From positions 15,980,922-16,044,921 of the forward strand of contig QXEO01000553.1 in assembly GCA_007115705.1 (NCBI GenBank): a stretch of 64,000 bases of DNA. The letters are read 5' to 3'. The stretch comes from Dactylis glomerata. Lineage: Eukaryota; Streptophyta; Magnoliopsida; Poales; Poaceae. The notes under the pieces are model-generated. The model made no database searches. It saw nothing but the letters and a program-made list of their open reading frames with translations, and had not been told where the DNA came from. Made by a program: the position numbers and the translations under genes. Shown here one piece after another: positions 1 through 12,188 of this stretch (position 1 is the stretch's first letter; every line of letters begins with the position of its first letter).

Positions 1-306
1 ACTTGGCCAGACTATGGGGAAGAGTATCCGGAGGAAGGGTATGAAGAAGAGTATCAGAACTAAGATCTTCTACTGAGTCGCCATTGCCTGTAGGGTGAAG
101 GCATGGACCCGAAGACGTTATTTCCGCTGCTATATTGTGTTGTAATATGAACTTGGTCTCTATGACCATTGTATTTGAACCATCATATTTTAATGTCTAT
201 GGAACTGGTTACCAACTACGTTATGTGTATCACAACAATGATTCTGGGATTGTAGTGGAATGCATAACGGGCACTTCGAATTTGTGATAAATTTAGGGTC
301 GTCACA
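1..306 (+). mobile_element. 3' end of an E-family Gypsy LTR (fragment)
   Basis: The first 306 bases closely match 61059-61365, the last part of the complete E-family LTR near the right end, and finish with the same GTCACA terminus. This is therefore the right end of a 3' LTR whose element lies to the left of the window. The next bases belong to a different element (S2 internal sequence), so the E copy inserted into S2. The fragment keeps the last exon of the LTR reading frame described separately (11-63). Its 5-bp target duplication (TTGCC expected) cannot be checked without the left flank. Confidence 0.85.
11..63 (+). other. Terminal acidic exon of the LTR reading frame (E-type)
   Basis: After a splice-acceptor-like GGCCAG at 5-10, the frame reads D-Y-G-E-E-Y-P-E-E-G-Y-E-E-E-Y-Q-N and stops at TAA 61-63 (the first codon takes its G from the upstream exon). 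It is 53 bp, identical in length and almost identical in sequence to the exon at 61069-61121. The upstream exons are off the window. Translation is not demonstrated. Confidence 0.4.
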
Positions 307-2165
307 TTGCCTTAAGTTCTTCTCTGGCGCCTACATGAGCATCTTTTCAAATTACTGCGCCTAGCTCAAAGGCGTTAAAGAAAAGCACTCTTGGGAGATA
401 ACCCAATGTTTTTATTTTCAGTACTTTTTCTTTTATTTGAGTCTTGGAAGTTATTACTACTGTAATAACTGCTCCTTATCCTTTTTATTTTGTTGTTGTG
501 CCAAGAAGAACCTCTAACTAGGGTGAGGTAAGATTTGGGGAAGTTGCTGTCCTGAAAACAGATTTTTGTGCTAGACCGTAAAAATTCGTGAAAATTCTCT
601 GAATCTCTTTTTTACCTGCGATTTCTTGTGCATATTCCCCAGGTTATATCCAAACTTTCATTAGTTTTACACTTTTCGATTTGAGCAACAGAATGTACTC
701 GAAAAAATCAACCTTTGTCAGCTGTTCTGTTTTGACAGATTTTTGCCACTATTTGTGTTTGCCTCTCGATTGCTTTCTTTTTGAGTTCTTTTGATCCGGG
801 AACTTTTTGAGGAAGTTGTTACAGTAGTAGATGCTTTAATATGTGGTGGGCTTGAGTTGAAACCTGAACCAAAAGGGTTGATTTACTATCATGCTTATGC
901 TAACGTTGCTAATAGAATTGTGTTGAGTTTTGTATGAAGGAAGTTTTCAAGTGTAGGGATTGGAGAATGATGAGATGAGATGAAGAATGGACAAAAGCTT
1001 AAGCTTGGGGATGCCCATGCAACCCCAAGAAATATCCAAGAAGTACAAGCGTCAAAGCTTGGGGATGCCCCCAAGGCACCCCTTCTTCATCGGCAAAAAT
1101 CAGGTCACCTTTCAAAAGACTATATTTTTATTGCTTCATGCACTATGTGTTTTTCTTGGAGCGTCAGTTGTTTTCGCTTTCAGTTTTCTTTTGCTTTGTT
1201 TGCTGCAATAAATGATTGGATCACATCATGTTTGTTTTGTAGGAGATGAACTCCGTTTTTAATTGCCAAGAACACTCTAGTTTTCACTCTTATCGTTCAA
1301 CGAGTGTTCTCTTTTACTGCTACTGCGTTTAGTTTTCGTTTTTCGCCTTGATTTTTGTTAAGATCTTGTTATATCTTTGCATCAAGGTGTATTTGTACCT
1401 TTGGTCTATGTTTTTTTTCATCAAAAGAGTTGTTTCGAAAAGATTTGAATGGTGTTGGAAAAGAGAAAAAGTTTCATGCAAAAAAGTGGTACAAAAAGGA
1501 GCTTGTTTAGACTACGGCTTAGACTTTTGCATGCCATGCTTGATTGCATTTTGATAGTATGCTTAGTGATTTTTGCTGTAGCATGACTTGTCTCAAATGA
1601 CTGAGATTGCTTAATGAGCCTTTGAAAAAATCATGCGTTGTTTTTATTATATGTAAGCATTTATATGGTTTTCTCCTTTGATGCTTTATTTGGGTTGACT
1701 TGGCACATGCTTACACATGTTGACTACAAAATAAGTCGCCTATAGCCTCTATGATCATTTGGTTTTTGACTTGTGATACCACTTTATGCTTCTTTCAATG
1801 ATGTTTTGTCGCTATGCATGATTATGGCCGTTATTGCTCTCTTAGTTGGTCGCTCCCAGTCTTTTGCTAGCCCTCACTTTGTACTGAGTATGAGCTCTAC
1901 TCGTGCATCCAACTCCCAAAAACCAAGTTTGCCATTGTGTCCACTATAAATTCCTATACATGGTATCTGCAAGCCATTCCAAGTAAATTTTCATGTGCTA
2001 CCTTTCAAAAAAACCTTCAAAATACCTCTCGTTTTGTGACACTGTTTTTAGCTCATGGGGACGTAGTGGTCAGATTTGCTATCTTCCATATTACTAATTT
2101 CCAAAAAAAAAGAAAAAAAAAGAAAAAAGGCACTCCTCCATGGTATGTGAATGATGGTGGGCACC

Positions 2166-2501
2166 TGACGAGGGGTTAACTCGACAAATGTCCTACATGA
2201 AGGACTTAGGATCGGGGAGACAGGGCATCGGATGAACTCGAAGGTAAAAGTCAGTCAAACAAGATAGCTATGAAAGTAAACGTGGGTGTAGAACCTAGCT
2301 TGCTTTCAATCTGTCCCACACCGTCCCCTCCTGGCCCCTTTATATAGGTGGCCAGGTCTCAAGGATCGGGTGGGATCCGATACAGATTACAATATCGATA
2401 TACGGCATGAACTCATATTTCGACTAATATTACAATTGGGCCTAGCTTAACGGGCCTCAGGGTTACTCAACTGACGGGCTCTATTATCTATACCCTTGTC
2501 A
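2166..2501 (-). repeat. 3' LTR of the Tat element
   Basis: It is 336 bp, beginning TGACGAGGGG and ending CCCTTGTCA on the plus strand. On the minus strand it is preceded by a purine-rich tract (complement of 2502-2515, AGGGGCTAC) suitable as polypurine primer. Duplication GCACC at 2161-2165. Confidence 0.9.
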
Positions 2502-3767
2502 GTAGCCCCTGAGATTCTACCAGAATTGCAGATTCGGGTTGAATCGCTAATCTTTAAATCTTCGACTTGATCATTTATTTGACTTCTTCATATCTTCAAA
2601 TCTTCGACTTGGTCTTTCAACTTATTTTTATTATAATATCTCGCAAGGGGTTTTGATAAACAAGCCTGACAACTCTGACGGATCAAGTGGCCAGTTAACT
2701 ACCGGAACAGATACTTGTCACCTACTTCAAATTCAATCCCCTTGGACTTGAATTCGGGAAACCGGTCAAATCCATTCTTTTGCCGCATTTAGGACTTACA
2801 AAGAATGAATCCCAGTAGTTCTCAGGGTACCCAGTGCATCCACCAGGATTTTTCTTCGCGTCGTAGACACGGATATATACCAGCAGAGCGCATCCATGTG
2901 CGTATACCAGGCCACACAGGACGAATCCCGGGGTCTTACCTTCGTGATAAATCACGGCATTCGAGTTTTGCCATGATGACGCAACTCGAGAATCATATGT
3001 CGCAGCCTTGTTTGACTGATCTAGTTCACAAAATATTCGGGTTATATAACCATGACTTAATGAAAACTCGCTCCCGATGGGAGTAATGATGTTCACCGAA
3101 TCTTCCTTCACCTTCTTTGCTCCAGTATTCATGAATAAACATCGTCGGGTGCGCGCCCAGCGCTCCCGATGGGAGTAGCCCCCGAGGCTATAGTCGAAGA
3201 ATTTTTTTTTGAGTATAGGCTCAAATATAATGTGCTCAATCTTTAACCTTCAATTTGAAACAATTTTGATGATAATATCGTCGGGGGCGCGCTCAACGCT
3301 CCCGATGGTAGTAGCCCTCGAGGCTATAGTCAAATATTTTCGGTTATAGTCTCCAAAACTGATTCCTGTATTGTCGGCGCCTAATCTTTTGTCAACTTCC
3401 TTGTCGTTCTTTATCCACAGATCATCATACTCAATATTTGTCGAATATACGCATTTGTCGAGTTTTATGTTTGGTCTTGTAACTTCTTCATGGCGTCAGT
3501 GGCCAAATTTCTCTATACGTCACTTTGACTGAGCGCGAACCGTTTCGTGGGCAGCGCGGTAATTTTGTATTTTCCCCGCCCATTAGTGGGCTGCCGTTTC
3601 CTCTCCTTGCGCCACGTCTCAGCCCACGTTCCTCCACCTAGAAAGGTATATTAGGGGAAAGTGGGGATTTGTACTGTTTACCAGCTCCTTGTCTCCGCTG
3701 CTGCCACCATTGTTGCAATCTCTGCGTCCTGCTATTCTCCTGCATAGCCCCCGAGCGCAAATCGTAG
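2502..3767. other. Noncoding 3' region of the Tat element, also upstream region of the antisense gene
   Basis: No convincing gene. It holds the repeated motif listed separately and, on the plus strand just before the antisense gene, a GC-rich stretch with GGTATATTAG at about 3645-3654 that could serve as its TATA region. The minus-strand frame at 2722-3132 has no recognisable domain. Confidence 0.5.
3067..3345. repeat. Dispersed direct repeats in the Tat 3' region
   Basis: Two copies of a roughly 68-bp unit at about 3141-3207 and 3277-3345 share TCGTCGGG, CGCTCCCGATGG, GTAGCCC and GAGGCTATAGTC. A short third copy of CGCTCCCGATGGGAGTA lies at about 3070-3086. The motif CGATGGGAG/CTCCCGATGG is partly palindromic. 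Tat elements often carry such variable arrays in this position. Confidence 0.65.
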
Positions 3768-6700
3768 ATGCGTGTGAAACATTTGGTGGCGAAGAACAAA
3801 ATGGCCAAGGGGAAGGCGACGAATGCCGCGACGAGCTGGGTACCCTCTGCTTTCATGCAGAAGGAGCTGGATAAGGCCAAGGCAGATGGTCTCATCTCCA
3901 ACAATGACTCCATCATCTTCCCCGGCACCGAGCGGATCCCCAAGCCCAAGAGCGGCTATCGGGTGATGTTTCTTGCCTTTCTTCTCCGCGGACTATCTAT
4001 TCCTGCCCACGAGTTCCTTCGTGGGCTCCTTTATGTTTACGGTGTGCAGCTTCACCAGCTCACACCAAATTCCCTCCTCCATATCGCCTGTTTTGTGACT
4101 CTTTGCGAGTCGTTTCTGGGAATCGAACCCCATTTTCTTCTTTGGAGGTCCCTCTTTCGGCTCCGCCCTAGTGTCTCTTTATCAAATAAGCCTGAACTGG
4201 GCGGGGCTGTCATCTCCGTGCGTGCTAAAGCTCAATACTTGGAATTTTCCATGGCTGCATCAGTACAAGGTTGGAGGACCAAATGGTTTTATATCAAAGA
4301 CCGTAAGGCCTCCTCCGATGATGAGTACGGCCTCGCCCCTTTTGATGCCTCCAAGGAATTGAAGAAATTGACATCATGGGATTCACCTCCCACAGATGCA
4401 GAGATGGAGGAGATCGCACCGCTGCTGACCCGCATCCAAACTCTGAAAGGAGGTAGAGGAGGCGCTCTGTCGGGTACCCGACTCATGGCATTTTTCGTGC
4501 AACGTCGAGTTCAACCCCTGCAGCATCGTCTTTCCAATCTTTGGAACTTCTCTGGCTTGGGAGATTCTTCTCGAGTCTCTGAAGATCTGATGGAGAAGCA
4601 GGACGCCGACAAACAGGTCAGAGCTCTTACCAAGCTCACCAAGGATCATGCAGTTGCGGATTTGGCCGCTGATTATTTTGACTCCGAGCACCCCTTGCCC
4701 AAGGTATGTCCTTTTTTGTATATCGATTTTCATCTTTTTCATCGTCTTTCCTACTGTCTTTCTTCTTATCTTGATGATTTTACTGACTTACTGATTTGCA
4801 GGACCACCAGTTCTTTGTTTCACGCCCTACCCTTCCAGAGGAGGGGCCTATTCCGGCGGATCTAGCTTCTGTTGTTTCCGAAGCCCCCGAGGCTGAAGAA
4901 AATCAGGACGGAGATGATGCCGAAGGATCAGAAGAAGATACTAGCTCAACGTCACCTCCTCCTGCACTTTCTGAAGATACTTGTGTTGACAAGAAGAGGA
5001 AACATGTCAAAGAGCTTGCTTCTTCGAGTACCTCTATTCAGAGAACTGTGGCCAGTGAAGCCCCTGTTCAAGAAGAGGATCTAGAACTTTTCGACTTCAT
5101 GGCCTCTTAAATGTTCTGCGAACTCTATGACTTTGTTATATTTGCTTTCTTCCCTTCGGGTTGTATAAAATATGTTTCCTTTTTTGCTTTCTTTGCAGTG
5201 ATGATGAGGACCCGAAGAGGGATGCTGCCACTGCTCCTTCCGCTGAAAATATAGTTGTTGATGAACCTCCTGTGCAAGAGGCTGAGCCGGCCATGAAGTC
5301 TCCGAAGGCTCCTAGAGCTCCTATCAAGAAAGTTCCTATAGCCCGGAGCACCAAGCGGTCGAAAAAATTGAAGGAAGCCGATGTTTCCCTTGAGGTCCAC
5401 GATTCCACGAATTCCCCTGATGATTTGAGTAATTGTCCTTCCTTATGTTTCTTGCGCGATCCTTATACTCACGTGGTTTTTGCCTTGACAGGTACTGATG
5501 AAGAAATTTGTCGCCTTGGGCACTGAGTGTGCCAAATACTTGAAAACTGCTAGGGCTTCCGAGGGTAATCTTCTTGTCTGTGCTCTGCTTATCTCGAGTT
5601 CCTTTATTTGCTTCTTTATCATACTCACTCTTCCCCTTCTCTTTTTTTTCCTGATTATAGAAGCCTTGGCGACAACTAATGCTCGTATCTCATCCTTGGA
5701 AGCTGAACTCAATGCTTCGAGGAAAGCTTTTGACGCTGCCACTGCTGCCAAGGTCAGTGCTAAGAAGTCGACTAAATTAGCACTAACTAAGGCGAAGAAG
5801 GCGAAAAAGCCTTGACTGATGCTAACAAAGAGCACCTCAAGCGAGAACAGGCTGTGACTGAGCGGCTGAATACGATGTCTGCCGCTGCTGGCTGTACGTA
5901 CTATTTCCTGCTGTTCATTTGCTTGATTTCTTGTACATGCTGATATATTCTTCTCTTGCTGCTTTCTGTTTCCTGGTTCTGCAGAGTACACTAAGGTGTC
6001 TACGTCAACTTTGCAACCCTACCACGATAATCTCATGGCCGCGGTTAGCTTACTGGGAGCGAACTGGATATCCATCTGAGAAATCTTTGAGTTAGTTAAC
6101 CGCATTCTTACGCGAATTTTTGTCGGGTTGTGGCCCAAACAAATGGCGGAGGTGCCAGATAATGATGTTAAGAAACTCGCCCAGGCCTTCGACACCACTG
6201 ACGATCCCATCCTTCAGATGAAGGGCCTTTCTTTGAAGCGAGGTGCCGAGGGGGCCATTGCATTTTCATATGCACATGGTGAGGAGATTGACTGGGAGAA
6301 GGTTGGCTCCTCCCATGGCCGCTCCCGTTCAGAGCTAAATGCTTTCTTTGAGAAGGCGAAGAGGTTTGCGCCTGCCATCGTGGCGATGATTTCTCCTTCA
6401 GCAGCTTTTGCGGCTTCTTCTACGCCGGTTTCTTCGACTCCAGCGATGAATGAATCCGTGCCTCCTCCAAATGCCGATGCTTCTTTTGCCATGCCTTCTT
6501 CTGCTGCGGATCATGAGGCCGAGGTGGCGTAGACTTGGCCTCCTTTTGTAATTTTTAGTTTTTGCTTTCGATGTAGTAAACTTTTAATCGTATGCAGCAT
6601 GAGAACTTTAATTAGAGGGCTTATGCTTTTGTAAATATATCCTCTTTTGTGAAATGTCGTGTTCGGTTTTAGCTTCTGAGATGTTCCTCTCTTTCTTTTT

Positions 6701-7646
6701 CTTTTGCCTTCCAGCCTATGCGTGCTGGTGGATCGTTAGGTCGCGATCAGGCTCCATCCTCCGCCGATGCTTTCGACTCCAAAGTTTCATCGCCTTCTCG
6801 TCGTTCTTGCCAATGCGCTGAGTATTCTTTGAGGATTTCAGATCTTGAGAGCCGCTTGACTTTGGCAAAACGCCAAGCACAGATGGCTATGGATAAAGCC
6901 AGCAAATCTTGCGGGTTTATGAAACAGATATCCATTCTGGAAGATAAGGTGTCGGGTCTGATGGCGAAAATCATTCATCTCAAAGAATGCGACTCCTTCC
7001 TTATCGGTATTGTCGAGTCTGCTTGTGAGATGTTGCGATGTGAGATTCCTTGTGGCTTTCTCTTGTTTTTTTATTCCAATATTGCCGTCTGATCTCTTCT
7101 ACTGTCTTAGGTACTTGTTTGGACTTTGCTGCTGAGGCATGTCGGATTGCTGAGCGGAATACAACTCTAGAGAAGGCATCAGAGGGGATCGACAGTTTGT
7201 GGTCCGATTCTCAACGCCGTCGTGCTGTTGTGTTGCTTCAAGATCGTGCTCAGCATATCAGAGAGGCAGTTGATGGTTGTCGAAGATCTCTCATAACCAT
7301 GCACTCTGTCATGCTTCCTCGCAATCCTCTGCCAGGAAGCTTTCCGTTGCTACTCGATACTTTCAGATCCAGCCAGCGAATTCATCGGCTGATAGAGCTG
7401 AACTTGGTGGCTGGAGCCAATTTTGCTCTTGGGTGGACGCGTAAGTGGCATCCACGGCTTAATTATAGTTCCATGTCACTGAATTATCCTTCAGGTGGAG
7501 CTAGTTTGCGAGTTCATCTGGAGAATACCTTGCAGCCTGCCAGAAGGATTATAGCTAGGCTGTTGCGAGAGGATGCCACGTTTTTCTGCGAGCATCATTA
7601 CTTGGATCCCCTGGGGGTGGATGACTATGATAACCTGATGCTATGA
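3768..7646 (+). pseudogene. Antisense multi-exon gene of the Tat element (PF04195-like)
   Basis: This reads opposite to gag. Exon 1 (3768-4703) encodes about 312 residues, including a block around residues 65-135 (RVMFLAFLLRGLSIPAHEFL, LLHIACFVTLCESFLGIEPH) matching the plant family called putative gypsy-type transposon domain. GT-AG introns are visible at 4704-4801, 5429-5491, 5565-5660, 5894-5984 and 7040-7110, with further acceptors at 5198 and 6714. Later exons are acidic, lysine-rich and coiled-coil-like (SLRISDLESRLTLAKRQAQM at about 6825-6885) and end at 7646 with HHYLDPLGVDDYDNLML. Damage includes an apparent 1-base loss near 5811 and an in-frame stop near 6078. The parts upstream and downstream of 6532 may be two genes. 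Function is unknown; structural or host-interaction roles are only speculation. Confidence 0.65.
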
Positions 7647-7925
7647 TGTGATAAATGTATACATATATTTTTCGCGTGTATAATATGAGATTTTTTATTC
7701 TCAGAGCATTTTTACTTTGTACGTATATTGATGCGCTTGCCGCGACTTTTAAAGACACGTAGACTCAAATAAGAGGAACTTTTGTCTTTTTTATTTATGC
7801 ATGTAATGTAAGATACACGGGATGACCCAAGAGATCCGGCCGGTGACCTGTGTTCTGGACCTAGAGGGCATTGCCCTGGGGTAACTCGTGGCTTTTACAG
7901 CCTTATTTCCTACTCGACTAATTTT

Positions 7926-8549
7926 TTATATCTTGTCTTCTATGTTGCTTTGAGTCTTCTCTTCTTCTCTTGTAATCTTCTCTTGTTCGGGTAGCTGTAC
8001 CCGAGGTTTCTTGACTTCTGGTTCCTTGGAGTTTCCTTCGAGTTGCCATATCGCTTCTGTAGTCGTGCCTTTTGCTTTGCAGTTGGGTTCTTCGTAGCTT
8101 GCCATCATACCGAAATTTTGGGCCATCTTATGAAACTCCTTGTCGCACAGAACTGATAACTCGAAGCTTCCCTTTACTATAATAATTCCTTTGGGTCCTG
8201 GCATTTTCAGTACCAGGTAAGTGTAATGAGGTACTGCCATGAATTGCGAAAACGCGGGTCGCCCGAGGATCGCATGATATTGTGATGGCCAGTCCATGAC
8301 TTCGAAGTCGAGTTTCTCCCTTCTGTAATTTTGCCGATTTCCGAAGCAAATGTTGAGTGCTATTTGACCAAGTGGATAGTTGGCGCTCCCTGGGACTATT
8401 CCGTGAAAGAAGCAATCTGTTGGCTTCAGGAACTCTAATGAAATGTGCATTGCCCGTAGGGTTTTTACGTAGATTAAGTTTATTCCACTTCCTGCGTCCA
8501 TGAATATTCTGTCAACATCGTACGTCCCTATTTGAGCTTTGAGTACCAA
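7926..8549 (-). pseudogene. Tat aspartic protease domain, remnant of gag-pol
   Basis: A 207-residue frame with a retropepsin core: FMDAGSGINLIY near residue 16 (catalytic D in DAGS, where DGGS or DTGS is usual), and ILGRPAFSQFMAVPHYTYL near residue 93 followed by KMPGPKGIIIVKG, typical of Tat proteases. It is in the same frame as the 8996-8673 gag fragment but separated from it by a stop at 8673-8675. The frame ends at 7926 just after a charged tail; the reverse transcriptase that should follow is absent. It would cleave the gag polyprotein. The single D and flap-like motifs make the assignment good; activity is doubtful because the upstream frame is broken. Confidence 0.78.
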
Positions 8550-8672
8550 GGGCGCGTTTCCTGGCCGAGGTACTGTTATTGGATGATTGTCTCTGCTAAA
8601 TTCTATGGGTTGCTCTGACCAATATAGATATTCTGTTGTTGCTGGCGGTGAAGTTATTGCGAGGTTAACTTG

Positions 8673-10936
8673 TCAAGTTATGCTTTTCTCCTCTTTGTTC
8701 GACTTGGGCATTGGTTGTATCATTGCTGTGATGTGCCCTTTAGATGGAACGTATCCTTCATCATCGTCGCGTCCCTGGTTTGATTGATCTTGGCCCCTGG
8801 GAGCTCCACTGTTTCCTTGTTGGGTTGCAGGTGTGTTGCTCGTGTTTCCTTCGTATCCCTGCCGTTTTGCCTCGGCTTGCTTGTTAAGTGCTGCTTCTTG
8901 TAGTTTCAAGAACATGGTGCAATCTTTCATTGCGTGTCTGGATACTCGCTTTCCATCGACGAACGCAGAGTGAATATGACATGGTCCGTTGAGCATATCT
9001 TCTGGTGATGGTTTGTACTCTCTGGATTCCCTTGGCCCGAACTTTTATGGTCGTTGCCTTGGTAGCTGTTGTCTTTGTATCCCGCGGCTATTTGGCTGTG
9101 AGAGCCATAGTTGTCGTAGTTGCGGGATCTTCTGTGTTGACCTTCATATCTGTTACATCTATCATCCTCTGGTGATCACGTTCGTTTATTGTTGCACGCA
9201 TCTTCTCCATCTGCAAATCTGTTTGCTACATCCATTAGATCTGACACTATTTTCGGCTTGATCCTGCCCATCTCTTCGACTAGGTCTCCTCGTCGTAACC
9301 CGACTATGAATGCGTCTATTGCTCTTTCGTCTGAGACTTCGACTGCCGAGTTTTTGATTATACTCCACCTTTGGATGTCTGCCCTTAACATTTCCCCGCG
9401 TTGCTGCACGCAGGCTTTGACTTCTTCTATAAATGCTGGCCGCTTGTATGTCGACTTGAAGTTACTCGTGAATTGCTTTGTGAGCTCCTCCCAGCTTCCA
9501 ATTGTTTCTTCTCCCAGTTTGCTTAACCATGACCTTGCTGCACCGGTGAGGTTTAACTGCAGACTTTGCATTGCTGTTTCCCTGGTTCCTCCTAATATTT
9601 TTACTGCTTGTAGGTAGTCTGAGAGCCATGACTCTGGTTCCTGAGATCCGTCATACTTTTGCTGGTCATGAGGTAATTTGAAACCTTTGGGTACCGGCGT
9701 GATGCGAACCCTACGGGTAAAGCATGGCGCCCCCATCTCCTTTTCATCGTCTTCATAGTCGCGTGTTTTATTAGGAGTTCTGGATCGTCGGGTTCCTTTG
9801 TTCTTTGGACTATTGTATCGTCCTGGTGATGCCGTCCTAGATCGTCGACTTCCACTTCTATGCCGAGGACTGTTGTGACGGCGTGGTGACCTTGGTTTAT
9901 GGGTTCCTTTGTTGCGATACGCCTCTTCCTCTTTTGCTGATAATTTGTCGCCTACCATCTTCAATCCATTTAGTGCTGCGCGATGCATATGTTCCCTCGG
10001 GTCTCCTGGGTTTGGTCATGTTGTATGCAGGTATGCTTGGGCTGCCACCAATGCTGCTTCAGGAGTTTTTGGTATAATATTTCCTTGATCATCGACCGAT
10101 AGGAAGGACGAGTCAAGGTTTTTTGAGATACTTTGCCTTTCTGAATACCCGAGATTTTCATATCTCGATCCATGTCGATGATGCCTTCTGTTTGTGTACG
10201 ATGCATCACTACGTGCTCTGCGAGCAGCGTCGCTTGCTGCAATGGCCGAGTCCTTCCTTTTCTGTATTTCAATCCTTTCTTTTGCTAATTGCTTCGCCTG
10301 CTGCCTTAGGGCGTAATGGTATCCCAAGAGCATGTTTTGGCTGGAATTTGTTGGTATTGGTGTGCCGTGCTCCACGGCTGTATTGGTTGTTCTCCACTCA
10401 TCTTCTGATAGTCGAACTTTTACCCTTGTTGCGAGGGAGTCAGTGGTTTCTCCTTCTGCTAAGTGGTTTGCCCCTCTATTTATATTTGTTGGATTAAGCA
10501 CTTGGTTGTTGTTGTCATCGAGTTCTTCTGAGTTACCTTCTGTGATGGCGAGTATCTGATACCGATTGTTGAGCTTGCTGTTGCGACTTGAGAAGATCAA
10601 ATTGTCATCTTCAGAAAGTTCTAGTCCCGTTTTCCAGGTGTCTGTTGATTGATCTGAGGTGTCATCATGGCAGATCATGTGATCTTCGAGTTGTACTTCT
10701 AAGTCAAAATTCTCCATGGTTTCGTCGCCTCCTGGGATTTTTCCTTCTTTTGCTTCTACTAAGCTGACCGGCGAGTTTACCTCGCTGGAAGAGCCTTCTG
10801 ATGATTCCGACATTGCTACTGTCTCGGGTTCACTTGCCGACAGACCCGTTTTCATCGGGTCTGAAAGGCGAATCGAACCTAGTGATCCGACGCGAAAGTT
10901 TAGACTTCCGATTGTCAAATCCATATCTTGATCCAT
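8673..10936 (-). pseudogene. Tat gag, broken by stops and a frameshift
   Basis: The frame starts at 10936 with an acidic, serine-rich N-terminal region of about 300 residues, then is stopped by TGA at 10016-10018. The same frame resumes at once and runs to 9176. It includes an arginine/serine-rich stretch (residues 30-75 of the 270-residue piece) and a retrotransposon gag domain (WLSDYLQAVKILGG, GAARSWLSKL, SWEELTKQF). Another TGA lies at 9176-9178. A frameshift then leads to 8996-8673, which carries the C-terminal gag region (histidine/cysteine-containing GPCHIHSAFVDGK, FLKLQEAALN). Gag would form the particle core. At least three disabling lesions make it a pseudogene. The 10016 stop looks like a CGA-to-TGA change. 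Confidence 0.82.
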
Positions 10937-11077
10937 ACTCTCAAATACTTACATGAAACTTGACTGGTGAGGTTGAAAATCGACGGTCCCGAAGCGTATC
11001 TGAATTTCGTCGACTTGCGAGTTGTTGTTGGCTGAAAGCGAAAAAGCCGTCGAATTCATGATTCCAACGCCCAGAGT

Positions 11078-11095
11078 CCCCACGGTCGGCGCCAA
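11078..11095 (-). promoter_or_regulatory. Primer binding site of the Tat element
   Basis: Immediately inside the right LTR the minus strand reads TTGGCGCCGACCGTGGGG, the position and type of tRNA-complementary site known from grass Tat elements. This fixes the element orientation. Confidence 0.75.
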
Positions 11096-11096
11096 T

Positions 11097-11432
11097 TGAC
11101 GAGGGGTGAACTCGACAAATGTCCTAGATGAAGGACTAAGGATCGGGGAGACAGGGCGTCGGATGAACTCGAAGGTAAAAGTCAGTCAAACAAGATAGCT
11201 ATGAAAGTAAACGTGGTTGTAGAACCTGGCTTGCTTTCAATCTGTCCCACACCGTCCCCTCCTGGCCCCTTTATATAGGTGGCCAGGTCTCAAGGATCGG
11301 GTGGGATCCGATACATATTACAATATCGATATACAACATGAACTCATATTTCGACTAATATTACAATTGGGCCTAGCTTAACGGGCCTCAGGGGTACTCA
11401 ACTGACGGGCTCTATTATCTATACCCTTGTCA
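11097..11432 (-). repeat. 5' LTR of the Tat element
   Basis: It is 336 bp, nearly identical to 2166-2501. Read on the minus strand it has a TATATAAA box at about 11270-11277, placing the element promoter here. It is followed by the target duplication GCACC at 11433-11437. Confidence 0.9.
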
Positions 11433-12188
11433 GCACCCAATGGAATCGGTTACCATAGTTTGTGAAAGGAAAAAAGATGGGGAGGAGTGCCAAGCTTTAT
11501 AAAAGAGCACCAAAGTGCCAATCTCTCTCTCAAAAACTTGCTTCATTTTTGTATGGAAGATAGTACGAACCCCATTGCCAGTCGTTGACAAAGACAACCA
11601 CCTCTCAAAACCAATTTTTTATCTCTCTGTTTTACAAATGAAAACCTCTAGCACATGTTTAATCACTGCTTCCCTCTGCGAAGGGTCTTTCTTTTACTTT
11701 TATGTTAAATCTCCGCCTTCTACTTTTATGCACCATCTAAGAGAGCATAGTTGTCGTTTTGAGTATAATGTGCATAGTCCCAAATTTACCATTGATTTAT
11801 GATTATGGTTTTGCTTGTTCTTAAATTATTTGTATCTAGTCGCCCTATTAAACTTGAAGGTGTCCTATGCATTTATGTTTTGCTATTCCATGAGGGACAA
11901 GCTGAAAACCATTTGCTATACTTTCCATATGATTTGAACACACGTTTTACTTTCATTGTTTCATTATTCATGATCTTTCGTTTGTGTTCTTCTTCATGTT
12001 ATAACATGGTTGCTAAGTTTCTTCTATCGAGATTATGTCTTTCAGGCCCATGTTTTAAGTTCTTTGATCTCAGCACTCAATGCTTTACCTAGATGATCAA
12101 GATTGTGATGGTGCATGTCACCACAAAAATTATTCTTTGTTATCACTTACCTACTCGAGGACGAGCAGGAGTTAAGCTTGGGGTTGCT

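Larger units (their letters stand above)
2166..11432 (-). mobile_element. Non-autonomous Tat-clade Gypsy retrotransposon with an antisense gene
   Basis: Two 336-bp LTRs (2166-2501 and 11097-11432) with TGAC...GTCA ends bound the element, and GCACC repeats on both sides (2161-2165 and 11433-11437). Gag and protease read on the minus strand from the right LTR, so the element runs right to left. Protease is followed directly by a region coding on the opposite strand; no reverse transcriptase, RNase H or integrase is visible. The antisense gene resembles the extra ORF of grass Tat elements (Grande/RIRE2-type). The near-identical LTRs suggest a fairly recent insertion, although gag already carries stops. 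Movement would need enzymes from a relative. Confidence 0.88.

Noticed and set aside
2722..3132. Minus-strand frame of 136 codons in the Tat 3' region
   Set aside because: No domain, overlaps an open frame on the other strand and includes part of the repeat motif; likely chance.
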